A stretch of 36,999 nucleotides of DNA from an uncultured Clostridium sp. (GCA_947364715.1 CANAUI010000010.1:1-36999); one strand, 5' to 3'. Positions 26,936 through 35,434 are shown, counted from the stretch's first letter. The notes: generated by a model not told the origin, from the sequence alone. Program-made: numbers and translations.

Positions 26936-26962
26936 ATTTATTATATCTCAATTTTAGGCTGA
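26936..26962. repeat. 27-bp direct repeat, right (genuine asnB 3' end)
   Basis: Identical to 23753-23779. It covers the last seven codons plus the stop of asnB (minus strand) and a few bases beyond. Confidence 0.92.
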
Positions 26963-28791
26963 TATGTTTCAAGCCACATATTCACCTGACAAAGGTATGC
27001 CATTAACTGTGGTCCAGTCATCAATTGTCCAAACCAAGGTCTAGTAAAACTAGAGCCATTAGAATCTAATATTTCCAAAATATATTTTCTATTTAACAAA
27101 TCATTAATAGGTGCATTTGAATTTTGCATAATAGTTGTTAACATATCTTTAACCTTTGACAAATATGTAGGATTATGTGTCTTAGGATATGGTGATTTTT
27201 TTCTATCTATAATTTCAGCAGGTAAAAAATCTTTACAAATATAACGAAGTAACCCTTTTTCTCTGCCATTTAAAGCTTTCATTTCCCAAGGAATATTCCA
27301 TACATACTCAGCCAATCTATAATCACAAAAAGGAACACGAATTTCAAAACCATTATACATAGCCATTCTATCAGAACGGTCTAATAAAGTTTGCATAAAC
27401 CAATTTAAAGTAAGATAAGAAATTTTTCGTTTTTCTGCAGTTTCTTTAGAATCAGTAGCTAATATTTCAACTTCTGATAAACTTTCGTTATATCTATAAT
27501 CAATATACTCCTTTAAACATATTTTTTTACTCAAATCAGGATGTAATAATGTTTGCCTTTCGTCAATAGCAATTGACCATGGGAAAGTACCACTATTTAA
27601 AGCATCTTCTCTAAAAAACCAAGGATAGCCTCCAAAGATTTCATCAGCACATTCACCTGTTAAAGCAACATTTTTTTCTGTTTTTACATTCTTACAAAAT
27701 AATAATAAAGAAGAATCAATATCAGCCATACCAGGCATATCTCTTGCAATCATGCTATCATATAAATGAGAAGCAAGTTCTGGAGTATCAATTATAATAT
27801 TATGATGTTTTGTATGCAAATTCTCACACATTAAATTGATATAATAATTATCTGAATTTGGTTGAAAATCACTTTTAACAAAATTTTTATCATTATCTAT
27901 ATAATCAATAGAATAAGTATCCAAAAGAGGTAATTTCTCTTTTTCATGAAAATCAGAAGCAAATTTTGTAATAATACTAGAATCTAAACCACCAGATAGA
28001 AATGTACATAAAGGTACATCTGAAATTAATTGTCGTTCAATAGAGTCTTTTAATAAATAGTGTACTTTATTACAAGTTTGCACTAAATTATCTGTATGTT
28101 TTTCTGAATGTAACTTCCAATATCTATTGATTTTTAAACCATATTTATTAAATATAGCAAAATGAGCAGGTTTCAATTCATAGATATTTTTGAAAACAGT
28201 TGTACCAGGTGTATGACTAGGACCAATACCTAATAATTCAGATATCCCTTGACTATCTAAAATCTTTTCTACTCCTGGATATTTAAAAATTGTTTTTATT
28301 TCTGTAGCAAATATTAGAGTATTATTAAATAAAGAATAAAACAATGGTTTAATACCAAAGTGATCTCTTGCCATAAATAATTCATTATCTTTTGTGTTCC
28401 AAATAACAAAAGCAAAAGCACCATTTAAATAATTAACAATGTCTTCTTTAAAATGGATATATCCTTTTAATATAACTTCTGCATCAGTGTCACCTTCAAA
28501 TGTAAAATTATTTTGTATTAAGATATCTCTAATTTCTTTTGTATTATAGATTTGCCCATGATAACAAAGAATGTAATCTCCATAATAGCTATTTTCTATC
28601 ATTTGATGTCTTTTATCATCAGGTTTAATAGTAATTAATTTCTTATGTGCTAAATAGGCATTATCTGAAATAAAATAATCATTCTCATTAAATTTTTGAG
28701 TTGATAATGTGCTATTCATACTTTCCAAAATTGTTTTAGAATTTTCTTTTAATTTTTCTTTTACATTTACAAATCCAGTAAAACCACACAT
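26941..28791 (-). CDS. asnB: Asparagine synthase (glutamine-hydrolysing)
   Basis: The product is 616 aa from the ATG at 28791, so that Cys2 (MCGFTGF) becomes the N-terminal nucleophile of the glutaminase domain. GGAGG lies 10 bases upstream. An earlier TTG is inside the Shine-Dalgarno region and would bury the cysteine. The synthetase half has the PP-loop SGGLDSS (S266-S272), TGECADEIFGGYPWF, and RVPFCDYRLAEYVW. The enzyme makes asparagine from aspartate, ATP and glutamine. A palindrome at 28814-28870 lies in the promoter region. The 3' end is the target of the Septu cassette; the gene remains intact. It is transcribed alone. Confidence 0.96.
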   Translation of the reverse strand: MCGFTGFVNVKEKLKENSKTILESMNSTLSTQKFNENDYFISDNAYLAHKKLITIKPDDKRHQMIENSYYGDYILCYHGQIYNTKEIRDILIQNNFTFEGDTDAEVILKGYIHFKEDIVNYLNGAFAFVIWNTKDNELFMARDHFGIKPLFYSLFNNTLIFATEIKTIFKYPGVEKILDSQGISELLGIGPSHTPGTTVFKNIYELKPAHFAIFNKYGLKINRYWKLHSEKHTDNLVQTCNKVHYLLKDSIERQLISDVPLCTFLSGGLDSSIITKFASDFHEKEKLPLLDTYSIDYIDNDKNFVKSDFQPNSDNYYINLMCENLHTKHHNIIIDTPELASHLYDSMIARDMPGMADIDSSLLLFCKNVKTEKNVALTGECADEIFGGYPWFFREDALNSGTFPWSIAIDERQTLLHPDLSKKICLKEYIDYRYNESLSEVEILATDSKETAEKRKISYLTLNWFMQTLLDRSDRMAMYNGFEIRVPFCDYRLAEYVWNIPWEMKALNGREKGLLRYICKDFLPAEIIDRKKSPYPKTHNPTYLSKVKDMLTTIMQNSNAPINDLLNRKYILEILDSNGSSFTRPWFGQLMTGPQLMAYLCQVNMWLETYQPKIEI

Positions 28792-28813
28792 GTATTTTAT
28801 ACCTCCTATCAAT

Positions 28814-28870
28814 GTTATAATTCACAATCAAGAAACATTATTACCATAGCTTGTTACTGTGAATTGTAAC
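28814..28870. repeat. 13-bp palindromic arms upstream of asnB
   Basis: GTTATAATTCACA (28814-28826) and TGTGAATTGTAAC (28858-28870) pair at 12 of 13 positions around 31 bases. The half-site CTGTGAATWGTAAC is shared with the palindrome at 10564-10619 upstream of dacF. Confidence 0.65.
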
Positions 28871-28954
28871 CTATTAATTTATCATATGCAAAAAAACAAA
28901 TAAAATTTATTGATTTTAAAAAAAATATATAGTAGACTAAATATGGTGAAAGAA

Positions 28955-29512
28955 ATGAAAAGAAAATTAAAATTAAAAAATATAGTAAAACATTTTATAT
29001 TAATTACTAAACATAGATGGTTGGTATTTAAATTATGTTGTAGACTGGGATTGTTTTGGAGAGGATTTGTACATGATTTATCTAAATATTCTCCAACAGA
29101 ATTTTTAGAAAGTGTCCAATATTATGAAGGAAATTGCTCACCAATTGTAAGTACCAGACAAGACAAAGGCTATTCTGAGGCATGGCTACACCACAAAGGA
29201 AGAAATAAACATCATACTGAATATTGGGTAGATATAAATGCACCACAACAAACACCTATTATACCTTACATATATGTAGCAGAAATGATATGTGATAAAT
29301 TGTCAGCAGGAATTATTTATCAAGGAAAAAAATGGAATAAAGAGTATCCTATAACTTATTGGGAAAAAGAAAAAGAAAAATTATTAATTAATGAAAAATT
29401 AAAAGATATGTTAACAGATTTTTTTACACAAATTAGTATAGAAGGGATTTACAAGGTATTAACAAAGAAAAATGTACAAGAATTGTATAAAAAATATTGT
29501 GGCAACAGTTGA
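28955..29512 (+). CDS. DUF5662-like protein
   Basis: The product is 185 aa from the ATG at 28955, chosen for the GGTGAAAG about 6 bases upstream. ATG 28943 and TTG 28910 are alternatives without a good site. Conserved-looking polar motifs are FVHDLSKYSPTEF and a His-rich HHKGRNKHHTEYW, followed by PYIYVAEMICDKLSAG. This resembles DUF5662, a Firmicute family of unknown role. The His/Asp spacing suggests a metal site of HD-like type, but this is inference. It is soluble with no membrane segment. Its stop codon overlaps the rpmF promoter -35 box. Divergent from asnB across the palindrome. Confidence 0.7.
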   Translation: MKRKLKLKNIVKHFILITKHRWLVFKLCCRLGLFWRGFVHDLSKYSPTEFLESVQYYEGNCSPIVSTRQDKGYSEAWLHHKGRNKHHTEYWVDINAPQQTPIIPYIYVAEMICDKLSAGIIYQGKKWNKEYPITYWEKEKEKLLINEKLKDMLTDFFTQISIEGIYKVLTKKNVQELYKKYCGNS

Positions 29513-29537
29513 CAAAGAATGAAAATACTTGTATAAT
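29509..29537 (+). promoter_or_regulatory. Consensus SigA promoter for rpmF
   Basis: TTGACA (29509-29514), 17 bp, TATAAT (29532-29537). The TGA stop of the preceding gene lies inside the -35 box. Confidence 0.85.
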
Positions 29538-29608
29538 TTTATAGTAATTAAAATATTGATAAATATACAATAGATATATACATATATCTTAAGCAAGGAG
29601 GGATTTAG

Positions 29609-29800
29609 ATGGCACAACCAAAAAGAAGATGGTCTAAAGCAAGAACACATTCAAAAAGAGCAACATGGAAAAAAGAACAACCAGCATATACAACTTGTTC
29701 ACATTGTCATGAACCAGTAATGCCACATAGAGTATGTAAAAACTGTGGATATTATGATGGAAAAGAAGTAATTGCAAAAAAAGAAAATAAAGATGCATAA
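29609..29800 (+). CDS. rpmF: Ribosomal protein L32, zinc-binding type
   Basis: The product is 63 aa. It opens MAQPKRRWSKARTHSKRATW, the L32 N-terminus, and has two cysteine pairs (CSHC, CKNC) for zinc. AAGGAGGG precedes the ATG. A near-perfect promoter and a following terminator make it a single-gene unit. Unlike many bacteria it is not next to fatty-acid synthesis genes or the DUF177 gene. Confidence 0.97.
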   Translation: MAQPKRRWSKARTHSKRATWKKEQPAYTTCSHCHEPVMPHRVCKNCGYYDGKEVIAKKENKDA

Positions 29801-29814
29801 TAAAACATGAAAGT

Positions 29815-29840
29815 AGTGCTTTATAGAAGTACTATTTTTT
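29815..29840 (+). terminator. Terminator after rpmF
   Basis: AGTGCTT (29815-29821) and AAGTACT (29827-29833) pair with one wobble, followed by ATTTTTT. The copA Shine-Dalgarno begins 7 bases later, so some read-through may supply copA. Confidence 0.75.
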
Positions 29841-29858
29841 GTTGTCAGGAGGTTTGAT

Positions 29859-32081
29859 TTGAAAAAAGTTCTATTAAAAATAGATGGAATGACTTGTAGT
29901 GGTTGTTCTAATGGATTAGAAAAATATTTAAATAAACAAGAAGGTATTAAACAAGCGTCTGTCAACCTAGTCATGAATAATGCTAGTATTGAATATGATG
30001 AAAAATTATTAAATATTCCACAAATAGAAAAATTTATAGAAAATACTGGATTTAAAAGTTTAGGAATTGATAAATTAAAAAAGGAAAAAAAGAAAATATC
30101 AAATGAAAAGTATAAACTAATTACTTTAACTATATTAGCTATTATAATTCTATATATATCTATGGGACAAATGATAGGATTACCAAGTTTATACATTTTA
30201 AATATGCATCATAATCCAATTTATTTTTCAATGGTACAATTTATTTTGTCCATGATTGCTATATTTTTAGGAAAAGATATTATAAAAAATGGATATAAAA
30301 ATCTTATACATAAAACACCAAATATGGATACATTAGTCGGATTAGGTGTTATTAGCAGTTTGTTGTTTAGTATGTATAATACTTATCAAATTTTTATAGG
30401 AAATGAAGGAGTAGTTCATCATTTATATTATGAATCTATTGTAATTATTATCTTTTTTATAAAAATAGGAAAATATGTAGAAGGAAAAAACAAAGACAAA
30501 ACCAAAGAAGCAATACAAGATTTAATGATGATTACACCAGATTTAGCAGTTATAGAAAAAGATGGAAAACAAATAAAGGTTACCTTAGATGAAATAAAAA
30601 AAGGTGATATAGTAATTTGCAAACCAGGAGAAAAACTTGCAGTAGATGGTGAAATTATAGAAGGTATCACACATATTGATGAATCTTTTATTACAGGAGA
30701 AAGTATAACAATAAAGAAAGAAGTAGGAGATAAAGTAATTGCTGGAAGTATAAATTATGATGGAGTAATAAAATATAAAGCAGAAAAAATAGGAAAAGAA
30801 TCAACTGTATCTGAAATTGTCAGAATGGTTGTAGAAGCAACTAATACTAAATCAAAAATTGCAAAAATTGCAGATACTATTAGTGGATATTTTGTTCCTG
30901 GTATTATATTGATTGCAATTTTGGCAAGTATAGTATGGGCAATATTAGGAAAAGATATTGGATTTATAATTAATATATTTATTACTGTATTAGTTGTAGC
31001 TTGTCCTTGTAGTTTGGGATTAGCAACACCACTTGCTATTGTAATGTCTTCAGGATTAGCTAGTAGGCAAGGAATATTAGTAAAATCAAGTGAAAGTTTA
31101 GAAAATGCTTATAAAGTAAAAACAATAGTATTTGACAAAACAGGTACATTAACAAAAGGACATTTGAGTATATCTCAAATATTTAATTATTCTAATTTAA
31201 AAGAAAATGAAATAATAGAAGTAATAGCCAATATAGAAAATTATTCTGACCACCCAATTGCAAGAGGAATTGTAAAATATGCAGAAGAAAGAAATATACT
31301 TATGGAATCTAAAAAGGTTACAGATTTTAAGAACATTTTAGGATATGGAATACAAGCAAAATATAATGGAGTAGATTATCTTATTGGTAATAAAAAATTA
31401 ATGACAGAAAACAATATCGATATCACCAATATTATAAAAGAAAATGAAGTAAATGATGATGATAAATTAGAAAATGATGGAAATAGTATTTTATTTGTGG
31501 CAAAAGAACATACATTGATTGCTTTAATTGGTGTAAAAGATATTGTAAAAGAAAATGCTAAAAAAGTGATTGACAATCTAAAAAAACAAAAAATATTTAC
31601 TGTTATGCTAACAGGAGATAATAAAAAAACAGCAGAAACAATTGGAGAAAAAATTGGTATAGAAAAAGTAATTGCAGATGTTGTTCCAAAACAAAAAGCA
31701 GAAGAAATTGCAAAATTTAAAGAAAATGGATTAGTTATGATGTGTGGAGATGGTATTAATGATAGTATTAGTCTAGTAAAAGCAGATATTGGTGTTTCTG
31801 TAGGAAGTGGTACAGATATAGCAATGGATAGTAGTGATGTTGTTTTAATGAAAGATAATTTAGATAAAATTATTGACTTAATGCAAATTAGTAAAAAAAC
31901 TATGCATATTATTAAACAAAATTTATTTTGGGCATTTTTTTATAATATTTGTATGATACCAATTGCAACAGGTATATTAATTCCATTAGGCATAACTATG
32001 AATCCTATGTTTGCAGGTTTTAGTATGACTATTAGTAGTGTAACAGTTACATTAAATAGTTTGAGATTAAAGAAATTGTAA
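29859..32081 (+). CDS. copA: Copper-type P1B ATPase
   Basis: The product is 740 aa. The TTG start has AGGAGGT 5 bases upstream. One heavy-metal-associated domain comes first, with MTCSGC (C13, C16). Membrane helices follow. The ion motif CPC is at 382-384 (VACPCSLGLATP), as in Cu(I) exporters. The phosphorylation site DKTGT is at D426, with HP in SDHPIARG and the hinge GDGIND. It moves Cu(I), or possibly Ag(I), out across the membrane using ATP. No CopZ chaperone or CsoR/CopY regulator is adjacent, which is less usual. A hairpin pair follows the gene. Confidence 0.94.
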   Translation: MKKVLLKIDGMTCSGCSNGLEKYLNKQEGIKQASVNLVMNNASIEYDEKLLNIPQIEKFIENTGFKSLGIDKLKKEKKKISNEKYKLITLTILAIIILYISMGQMIGLPSLYILNMHHNPIYFSMVQFILSMIAIFLGKDIIKNGYKNLIHKTPNMDTLVGLGVISSLLFSMYNTYQIFIGNEGVVHHLYYESIVIIIFFIKIGKYVEGKNKDKTKEAIQDLMMITPDLAVIEKDGKQIKVTLDEIKKGDIVICKPGEKLAVDGEIIEGITHIDESFITGESITIKKEVGDKVIAGSINYDGVIKYKAEKIGKESTVSEIVRMVVEATNTKSKIAKIADTISGYFVPGIILIAILASIVWAILGKDIGFIINIFITVLVVACPCSLGLATPLAIVMSSGLASRQGILVKSSESLENAYKVKTIVFDKTGTLTKGHLSISQIFNYSNLKENEIIEVIANIENYSDHPIARGIVKYAEERNILMESKKVTDFKNILGYGIQAKYNGVDYLIGNKKLMTENNIDITNIIKENEVNDDDKLENDGNSILFVAKEHTLIALIGVKDIVKENAKKVIDNLKKQKIFTVMLTGDNKKTAETIGEKIGIEKVIADVVPKQKAEEIAKFKENGLVMMCGDGINDSISLVKADIGVSVGSGTDIAMDSSDVVLMKDNLDKIIDLMQISKKTMHIIKQNLFWAFFYNICMIPIATGILIPLGITMNPMFAGFSMTISSVTVTLNSLRLKKL

Positions 32082-32316
32082 AACTATGAAACCAGTTTAA
32101 AGTTATAATTATCTCCAGTGTGGATATTAGATAAGACCTCTTGTAAAAGAGGTCTTAAAACGTATCAAAACGAAATAATTACATTTAAATAGAATTAAAT
32201 GTAATTATAGTATATGTTAAAAAAAAGTATTTATACATGTGATAAAATAATTAAGAAAAGGTAGATAAAATATAAAAAACATATTATAATAATTATTATT
32301 AGAAAAAAATACAAAT
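32082..32316. other. Intergenic stretch with two hairpins
   Basis: Hairpin 1: TAAGACCTCTT (32132-32142) with AAGAGGTCTTA (32147-32157), probably closing copA. Hairpin 2: ATAATTACATTTAA (32175-32188) with TTAAATGTAATTAT (32195-32208), a 14-bp perfect stem without a T-tail. The rest, to the promoter at 32317, shows nothing else. Confidence 0.7.
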
Positions 32317-32345
32317 TTGAAAATTAACAAATTGTATTGTATAAA
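32317..32345 (+). promoter_or_regulatory. Promoter for the S66 peptidase gene
   Basis: TTGAAA (32317-32322), 17 bp, TATAAA (32340-32345). Transcription would begin near 32352, just before the shared leader. Confidence 0.65.
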
Positions 32346-32361
32346 AAGGACGAGTTAGTTT

Positions 32362-32430
32362 GAAAGAAATTTAAAAACTTTCATAACTATATGTGCCTTT
32401 GAGCGAAACAAGAAAGGGATGAAATTTTTT
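32362..32430 (+). promoter_or_regulatory. Shared structured leader, copy at the S66 peptidase gene
   Basis: Outer stem TTTCAT (32379-32384) with ATGAAA (32419-32424); inner stem CCTTT (32396-32400) with AAAGG (32413-32417), where AAAGG is the Shine-Dalgarno. The loop is GAGCGAAACAAG and the internal loop AACTATATGTG. It is nearly the same as the vanW leader at 14135-14203, with the same distance to the start codon. Confidence 0.7.
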
Positions 32431-33432
32431 ATGAACACAACAATAGTAGCAGAAAAATTAAAAAAAGGTGATGAAATTCGAATAATTGCACCTTCTAGAA
32501 GTATGAAAATCTTAGGAAAGGATTGTATAGAACTAGCAACAAAACGATTAGAACAAGAAGGATTTAATGTCACATTTGCAAAGAATGTAATGGAATCTGA
32601 TGATGACTATGATTGTGCAAAAATAGAAAATAGAGTAAAAGATTTAGAAGATGCTTTTAAAGACAAAAATGTAAAAGCCATATTAACTGTCATTGGTGGA
32701 TACAATTCTAATCAATTATTATCATATATAAATTATGAAGTAATAAAGGAAAATCCTAAAATTTTATGTGGATTTTCAGACATAACTGCTTTATTAAATT
32801 CTATTTATTCTAAAACAGGATTAATAACATATTATGGACCACATTACTCAAGTTTTGGTATGGAAAAAGGACTTGAATATACTTTAGAATATTTTAAAAA
32901 AATGCTTATAGAAACAAATAAAGAAATTGATATATTACCATCTAAAGAATGGAGTAATGATGCATGGTTTATTGACCAAGAAAATAGAGAATTTATAAAA
33001 AATAAAGGTTTTTTAACAATTAATGAAGGAAAAGCAGAAGGAGAAATTATAGGTGGTAATTTATGTACATTAAATCTATTACAAGGTACAGAATATATGC
33101 CAAATATTGAAAATAAAATCTTATTTTTAGAAGATGATGGAATGGCAGGAAATGCTTTTTTAAAGGAATTTGATAGAAATTTACAATCTTTATTACACAC
33201 ATTAAAAACTGTAAAAGCAATTGTATTTGGAAGAGCAGAAAAGAATTGTGAAATGACAGATGAAAAATGGATAAAATTAATTAAAAATAAGGTGGAATTA
33301 AAAAATATTCCTGTAATAGCTAATGTTGATTTTGGACATACAACACCAATTTGTACATTCCCAATTGGAGGTTATGCTAAAATAGAAGCTAATAATGGAA
33401 AAGTAAGTATACAAATAAGAGAGAACAAATAG
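32431..33432 (+). CDS. S66 family peptidase (LD-carboxypeptidase / MccF-like)
   Basis: The product is 333 aa. The ATG at 32431 is preferred over 32419. In the matching vanW leader the equivalent of 32419 is followed by a stop, and the equivalent of 32431 is the true start. The S66 triad is visible: nucleophile S116 in CGFSDITALL, E234 in LFLEDDG, H303 in DFGHTTP. LKKGDEIRIIAPS opens the domain. Family members either cut the L,D bond of peptidoglycan tetrapeptides (LdcA) or destroy microcin C-type peptide-nucleotides (MccF). Length and wording look closer to the MccF-like Firmicute branch; I leave the choice open. No signal peptide, so cytosolic. It is transcribed alone from its own promoter. 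Confidence 0.9.
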   Translation: MNTTIVAEKLKKGDEIRIIAPSRSMKILGKDCIELATKRLEQEGFNVTFAKNVMESDDDYDCAKIENRVKDLEDAFKDKNVKAILTVIGGYNSNQLLSYINYEVIKENPKILCGFSDITALLNSIYSKTGLITYYGPHYSSFGMEKGLEYTLEYFKKMLIETNKEIDILPSKEWSNDAWFIDQENREFIKNKGFLTINEGKAEGEIIGGNLCTLNLLQGTEYMPNIENKILFLEDDGMAGNAFLKEFDRNLQSLLHTLKTVKAIVFGRAEKNCEMTDEKWIKLIKNKVELKNIPVIANVDFGHTTPICTFPIGGYAKIEANNGKVSIQIRENK

Positions 33433-33539
33433 AGATTTAAACTATGCTAATATATTTTAATAGTATAATGAGAAAATAAAAGTAACCAAACCAGAAAGTA
33501 ATCCATAAAATATATAAAAATGAAAGGAGACTATATTTT

Positions 33540-33801
33540 ATGGATTATGAATTAATGATGAATGGAAATGTTAAGATAGGACAACGAGCACCAGAATTCG
33601 AAGCTAATACAACAATGGGAAAAGTATCATTAAATGATTATACACGGTAAATGGTTAATTTTATTTTCTCATCCAGGTGACTTTACTCCCGTATGTACTA
33701 CAGAAATGATAGCTTTTACAAGAGCACATACATATTTTAAAAATTTAAATACAGAATTATTAGGATTAAGTGTAGATAGTAATGCTTCTCATTTGGTATA
33801 G
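33540..33801 (+). pseudogene. Truncated peroxiredoxin with a +1 shift at CGG
   Basis: The ATG at 33540 follows AAAGGAGA. The frame reads MDYELMMNG...[22 protein letters not shown], then CGG-TAA (33645-33650). Skipping the C of CGG gives [20 protein letters not shown], the 1-Cys/Prx6-type active site with its peroxidatic Cys, and runs to [13 protein letters not shown] before TAG at 33801. About 87 residues remain of the usual 210 or more; everything after SHL is missing. The gene is therefore broken by 3' truncation apart from the frameshift. Sequence after the stop shows no continuation in any frame. The family detoxifies peroxides; this copy should not. Confidence 0.85.
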
Positions 33802-33911
33802 TAAAAGTTACCAACAAAATAAAAAATAAGCAATCACCTGTGAAAATTTGATGTACAAAAATTATAAAATATGTTATAATAAATATAGTTTTTAAGAATA
33901 AGGAGGAACAT

Positions 33912-34241
33912 ATGTTAGATAATTTAAAAGGAAATAATATGAATGGAAAGATTGCTTTTTTAAGAGATACATTTTTAGAAGCTGAAAAATTATATTTATC
34001 AGAACTTGTAAAACAACCAAAATATAAAAAATTTATAGAAGATATGAACAAATATGATTCAAAACAATTATCATTAGAAGCAGTTAAAAGATTTAGTGAT
34101 ATTGAAACTGGAAAAGTAAGAAGTGAAGATTTGGAAAGAGTTGAAACAGAAATCACTTTATTGTTAGCATCTATTCAAGATTGTGTTCGAGAAAAGGTAA
34201 AAGAAAGACAAATAGAAAATGATAATGATTTAGAAATTTAG
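33912..34241 (+). CDS. Small helical protein, unknown
   Basis: The product is 109 aa. AAGGAGG lies 8 bases before the ATG. TATAAT at 33875-33880 is a plausible -10 box. The sequence is mostly helical with charged residues (FLRDTFLEAEKLYLSELVKQ, EDLERVETEITLLLASIQD) and ends in an acidic tail. The layout loosely recalls the YlbF/YmcA regulators, but I do not see enough to assign it. It is soluble. It lies between the peroxiredoxin remnant and the AbiF locus, so it may be a host or accessory gene. Confidence 0.65.
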   Translation: MLDNLKGNNMNGKIAFLRDTFLEAEKLYLSELVKQPKYKKFIEDMNKYDSKQLSLEAVKRFSDIETGKVRSEDLERVETEITLLLASIQDCVREKVKERQIENDNDLEI

Positions 34242-34297
34242 TATAAATTTTATAAATAAAAATATAATAATACTAATAGATAAATTTAACATTTTGC

Positions 34298-34327
34298 TTG
34301 ACAAAATCAAGATTTAAATGTTATACT
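34298..34327 (+). promoter_or_regulatory. Promoter of the AbiF-associated RNA
   Basis: TTGACA (34298-34303), 18 bp, TATACT (34322-34327). It is one of the strongest promoters in the window. Transcription should begin near 34334, at the left edge of the GC-rich structured segment. Confidence 0.8.
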
Positions 34328-34333
34328 ATCTAT

Positions 34334-34418
34334 AGTAGATCAGTAGTTCAGCAACCTACGGGACTGGACTCGGAATGGATTGTACCTCGGGTAGCCTACG
34401 GGTCCGAGGTCTTTTCTT
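34334..34418 (+). ncRNA. Candidate ncRNA antitoxin preceding abiF
   Basis: About 85 bases, far richer in G and C than the surroundings. It contains the direct repeat CCTACGGG (34355-34362, 34395-34402) and CTCGG twice (34369-34373, 34386-34390). The 3' stem ACCTCGG (34384-34390) with CCGAGGT (34404-34410) is followed by CTTTTCTT, a terminator shape. The duplicated CTCGG and CTAC/GTAG blocks allow alternative or pseudoknot pairing. It contains no open frame. Known: toxin genes with RNA antitoxins have the order promoter, RNA, leaky terminator, toxin, and published work ties AbiF-type proteins to conserved ncRNAs. Inference: this is the RNA partner of the downstream gene. Confidence 0.65.
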
Positions 34419-34437
34419 ATCATATAGGAGGTAAATA

Positions 34438-35367
34438 TTGGAAAAAGAATTTAAAACAATAGAAGAACAAATAGAATTATTACAAAATAGAAATTTACAT
34501 ATAGAAAATGAAGAAACTGCAAAAGCAATATTATTAAACAACAACTATTACTATTTGATAAATGGTTACAAAGATTTGTTTTTAAACAGAAAAAGTACAT
34601 TAGAAAAGTTTAGTAATGGGACAACTTTAGAAGAAATTTATAGTTTATATGAATTTGATAGAAAAATAAGAATTATATTTTTAGAATACATTTTGTTAAT
34701 CGAAAGAAAAATTGATACTTACATAGCTTATGAATTTTCAAAAAATTATGGACATAAAGATTATTTAATTCCAAAAAATTTTAATAACATAAGCAAAAAC
34801 AAAGAATTAATTGATAAGTTTTTGAATGATATTAATCTTGAAATATCACACCAATATAAAAATTCTAATAAGATGATTAGACATTATTTAGATACTTATA
34901 AATATATACCTTTATGGGTATTGATAAGAATATTATCCTTTGGAAAAATTTCAAAATTCTATAGCTTTATGAAACAAAAAGAACAAAATAATATAAGTAG
35001 AAAATTTAATATAAAGAGTAAAATATTAAAAGTATATCTAATAAATTTGGGTAATATACGAAATATATGTGCTCATGATGAAAAGTTATATGATGTTATC
35101 TTAAAACAGAGAATTAATACTACTTCCTATCATATAAAGCTAAACTTAATAAAAAATGATGGTAAAACTGTATATGCAACAAGAGACTTATTTTCAATCG
35201 TAATTATATTAAAAGTATTGTTAGAAAAAGAACAATTTAATGAATTTTATAATAGGATAATAGAGACCATAAAAGAATTAGAAAGTAACCTTTTATCATT
35301 AAAAATAAATAAAGTTTTATATAAAATGGGTTTTCCTAAAAATTATAAAAATTTATTAGAATTGTAA
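34438..35367 (+). CDS. abiF: AbiF/AbiD-type abortive-infection protein (HEPN)
   Basis: The product is 309 aa. The TTG start has AGGAGGT 6 bases upstream. The Abi_2 (PF07751) pattern is complete: TIEEQIELLQNRNL, NNNYYYLINGYKDLFL, TLEEIYSLYEFDRKIR, YKYIPLWVLIRILSFGKISKFY, and the HEPN motif RNICAH (R208, H213) near LGNIRNICAHDEKLYD. HEPN sites of this RxxxxH type cut RNA. One motif per chain means an active dimer. Known: AbiF/AbiD proteins stop phage growth by killing or halting the host, and the family has been linked to the ancestry of Cas13. Transcription comes from the promoter ahead of the structured RNA, so the terminator-like hairpin sets the toxin level. Confidence 0.88.
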   Translation: MEKEFKTIEEQIELLQNRNLHIENEETAKAILLNNNYYYLINGYKDLFLNRKSTLEKFSNGTTLEEIYSLYEFDRKIRIIFLEYILLIERKIDTYIAYEFSKNYGHKDYLIPKNFNNISKNKELIDKFLNDINLEISHQYKNSNKMIRHYLDTYKYIPLWVLIRILSFGKISKFYSFMKQKEQNNISRKFNIKSKILKVYLINLGNIRNICAHDEKLYDVILKQRINTTSYHIKLNLIKNDGKTVYATRDLFSIVIILKVLLEKEQFNEFYNRIIETIKELESNLLSLKINKVLYKMGFPKNYKNLLEL

Positions 35368-35434
35368 TTAAAATTTGAATAAATTATGTAGTAAAAAGCA
35401 ATTAATTTTTTCAAAAATTGATACAAAAACTAAT

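Larger units (their letters stand above)
23753..26962. mobile_element. 3.2-kb Septu-like defence cassette inserted at the asnB 3' end
   Basis: Two perfect 27-bp direct repeats bound it. The right copy is the genuine end of asnB and the left is an orphan copy. Bases flanking the repeats differ on both sides. Inside are an unknown gene, a PtuA-like ATPase and a PtuB-like HNH nuclease, with their own promoters and terminators and no recombinase. The geometry, with the target gene restored by the repeat, is that of site-specific integration into a gene 3' end. The integrase would have to act in trans. Confidence 0.72.

Noticed and set aside
34334-34418. A second T-box or riboswitch controlling abiF
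   Set aside because: It lacks the TGGNACC T-box sequence and any class signature I know, and it is too compact; an RNA antitoxin fits the gene it precedes.
34438-35367. Cas13-like effector
   Set aside because: Only one RxxxxH motif, 309 aa, and no CRISPR array in the window. It is an Abi_2/AbiF protein, at most a relative of Cas13 ancestors.
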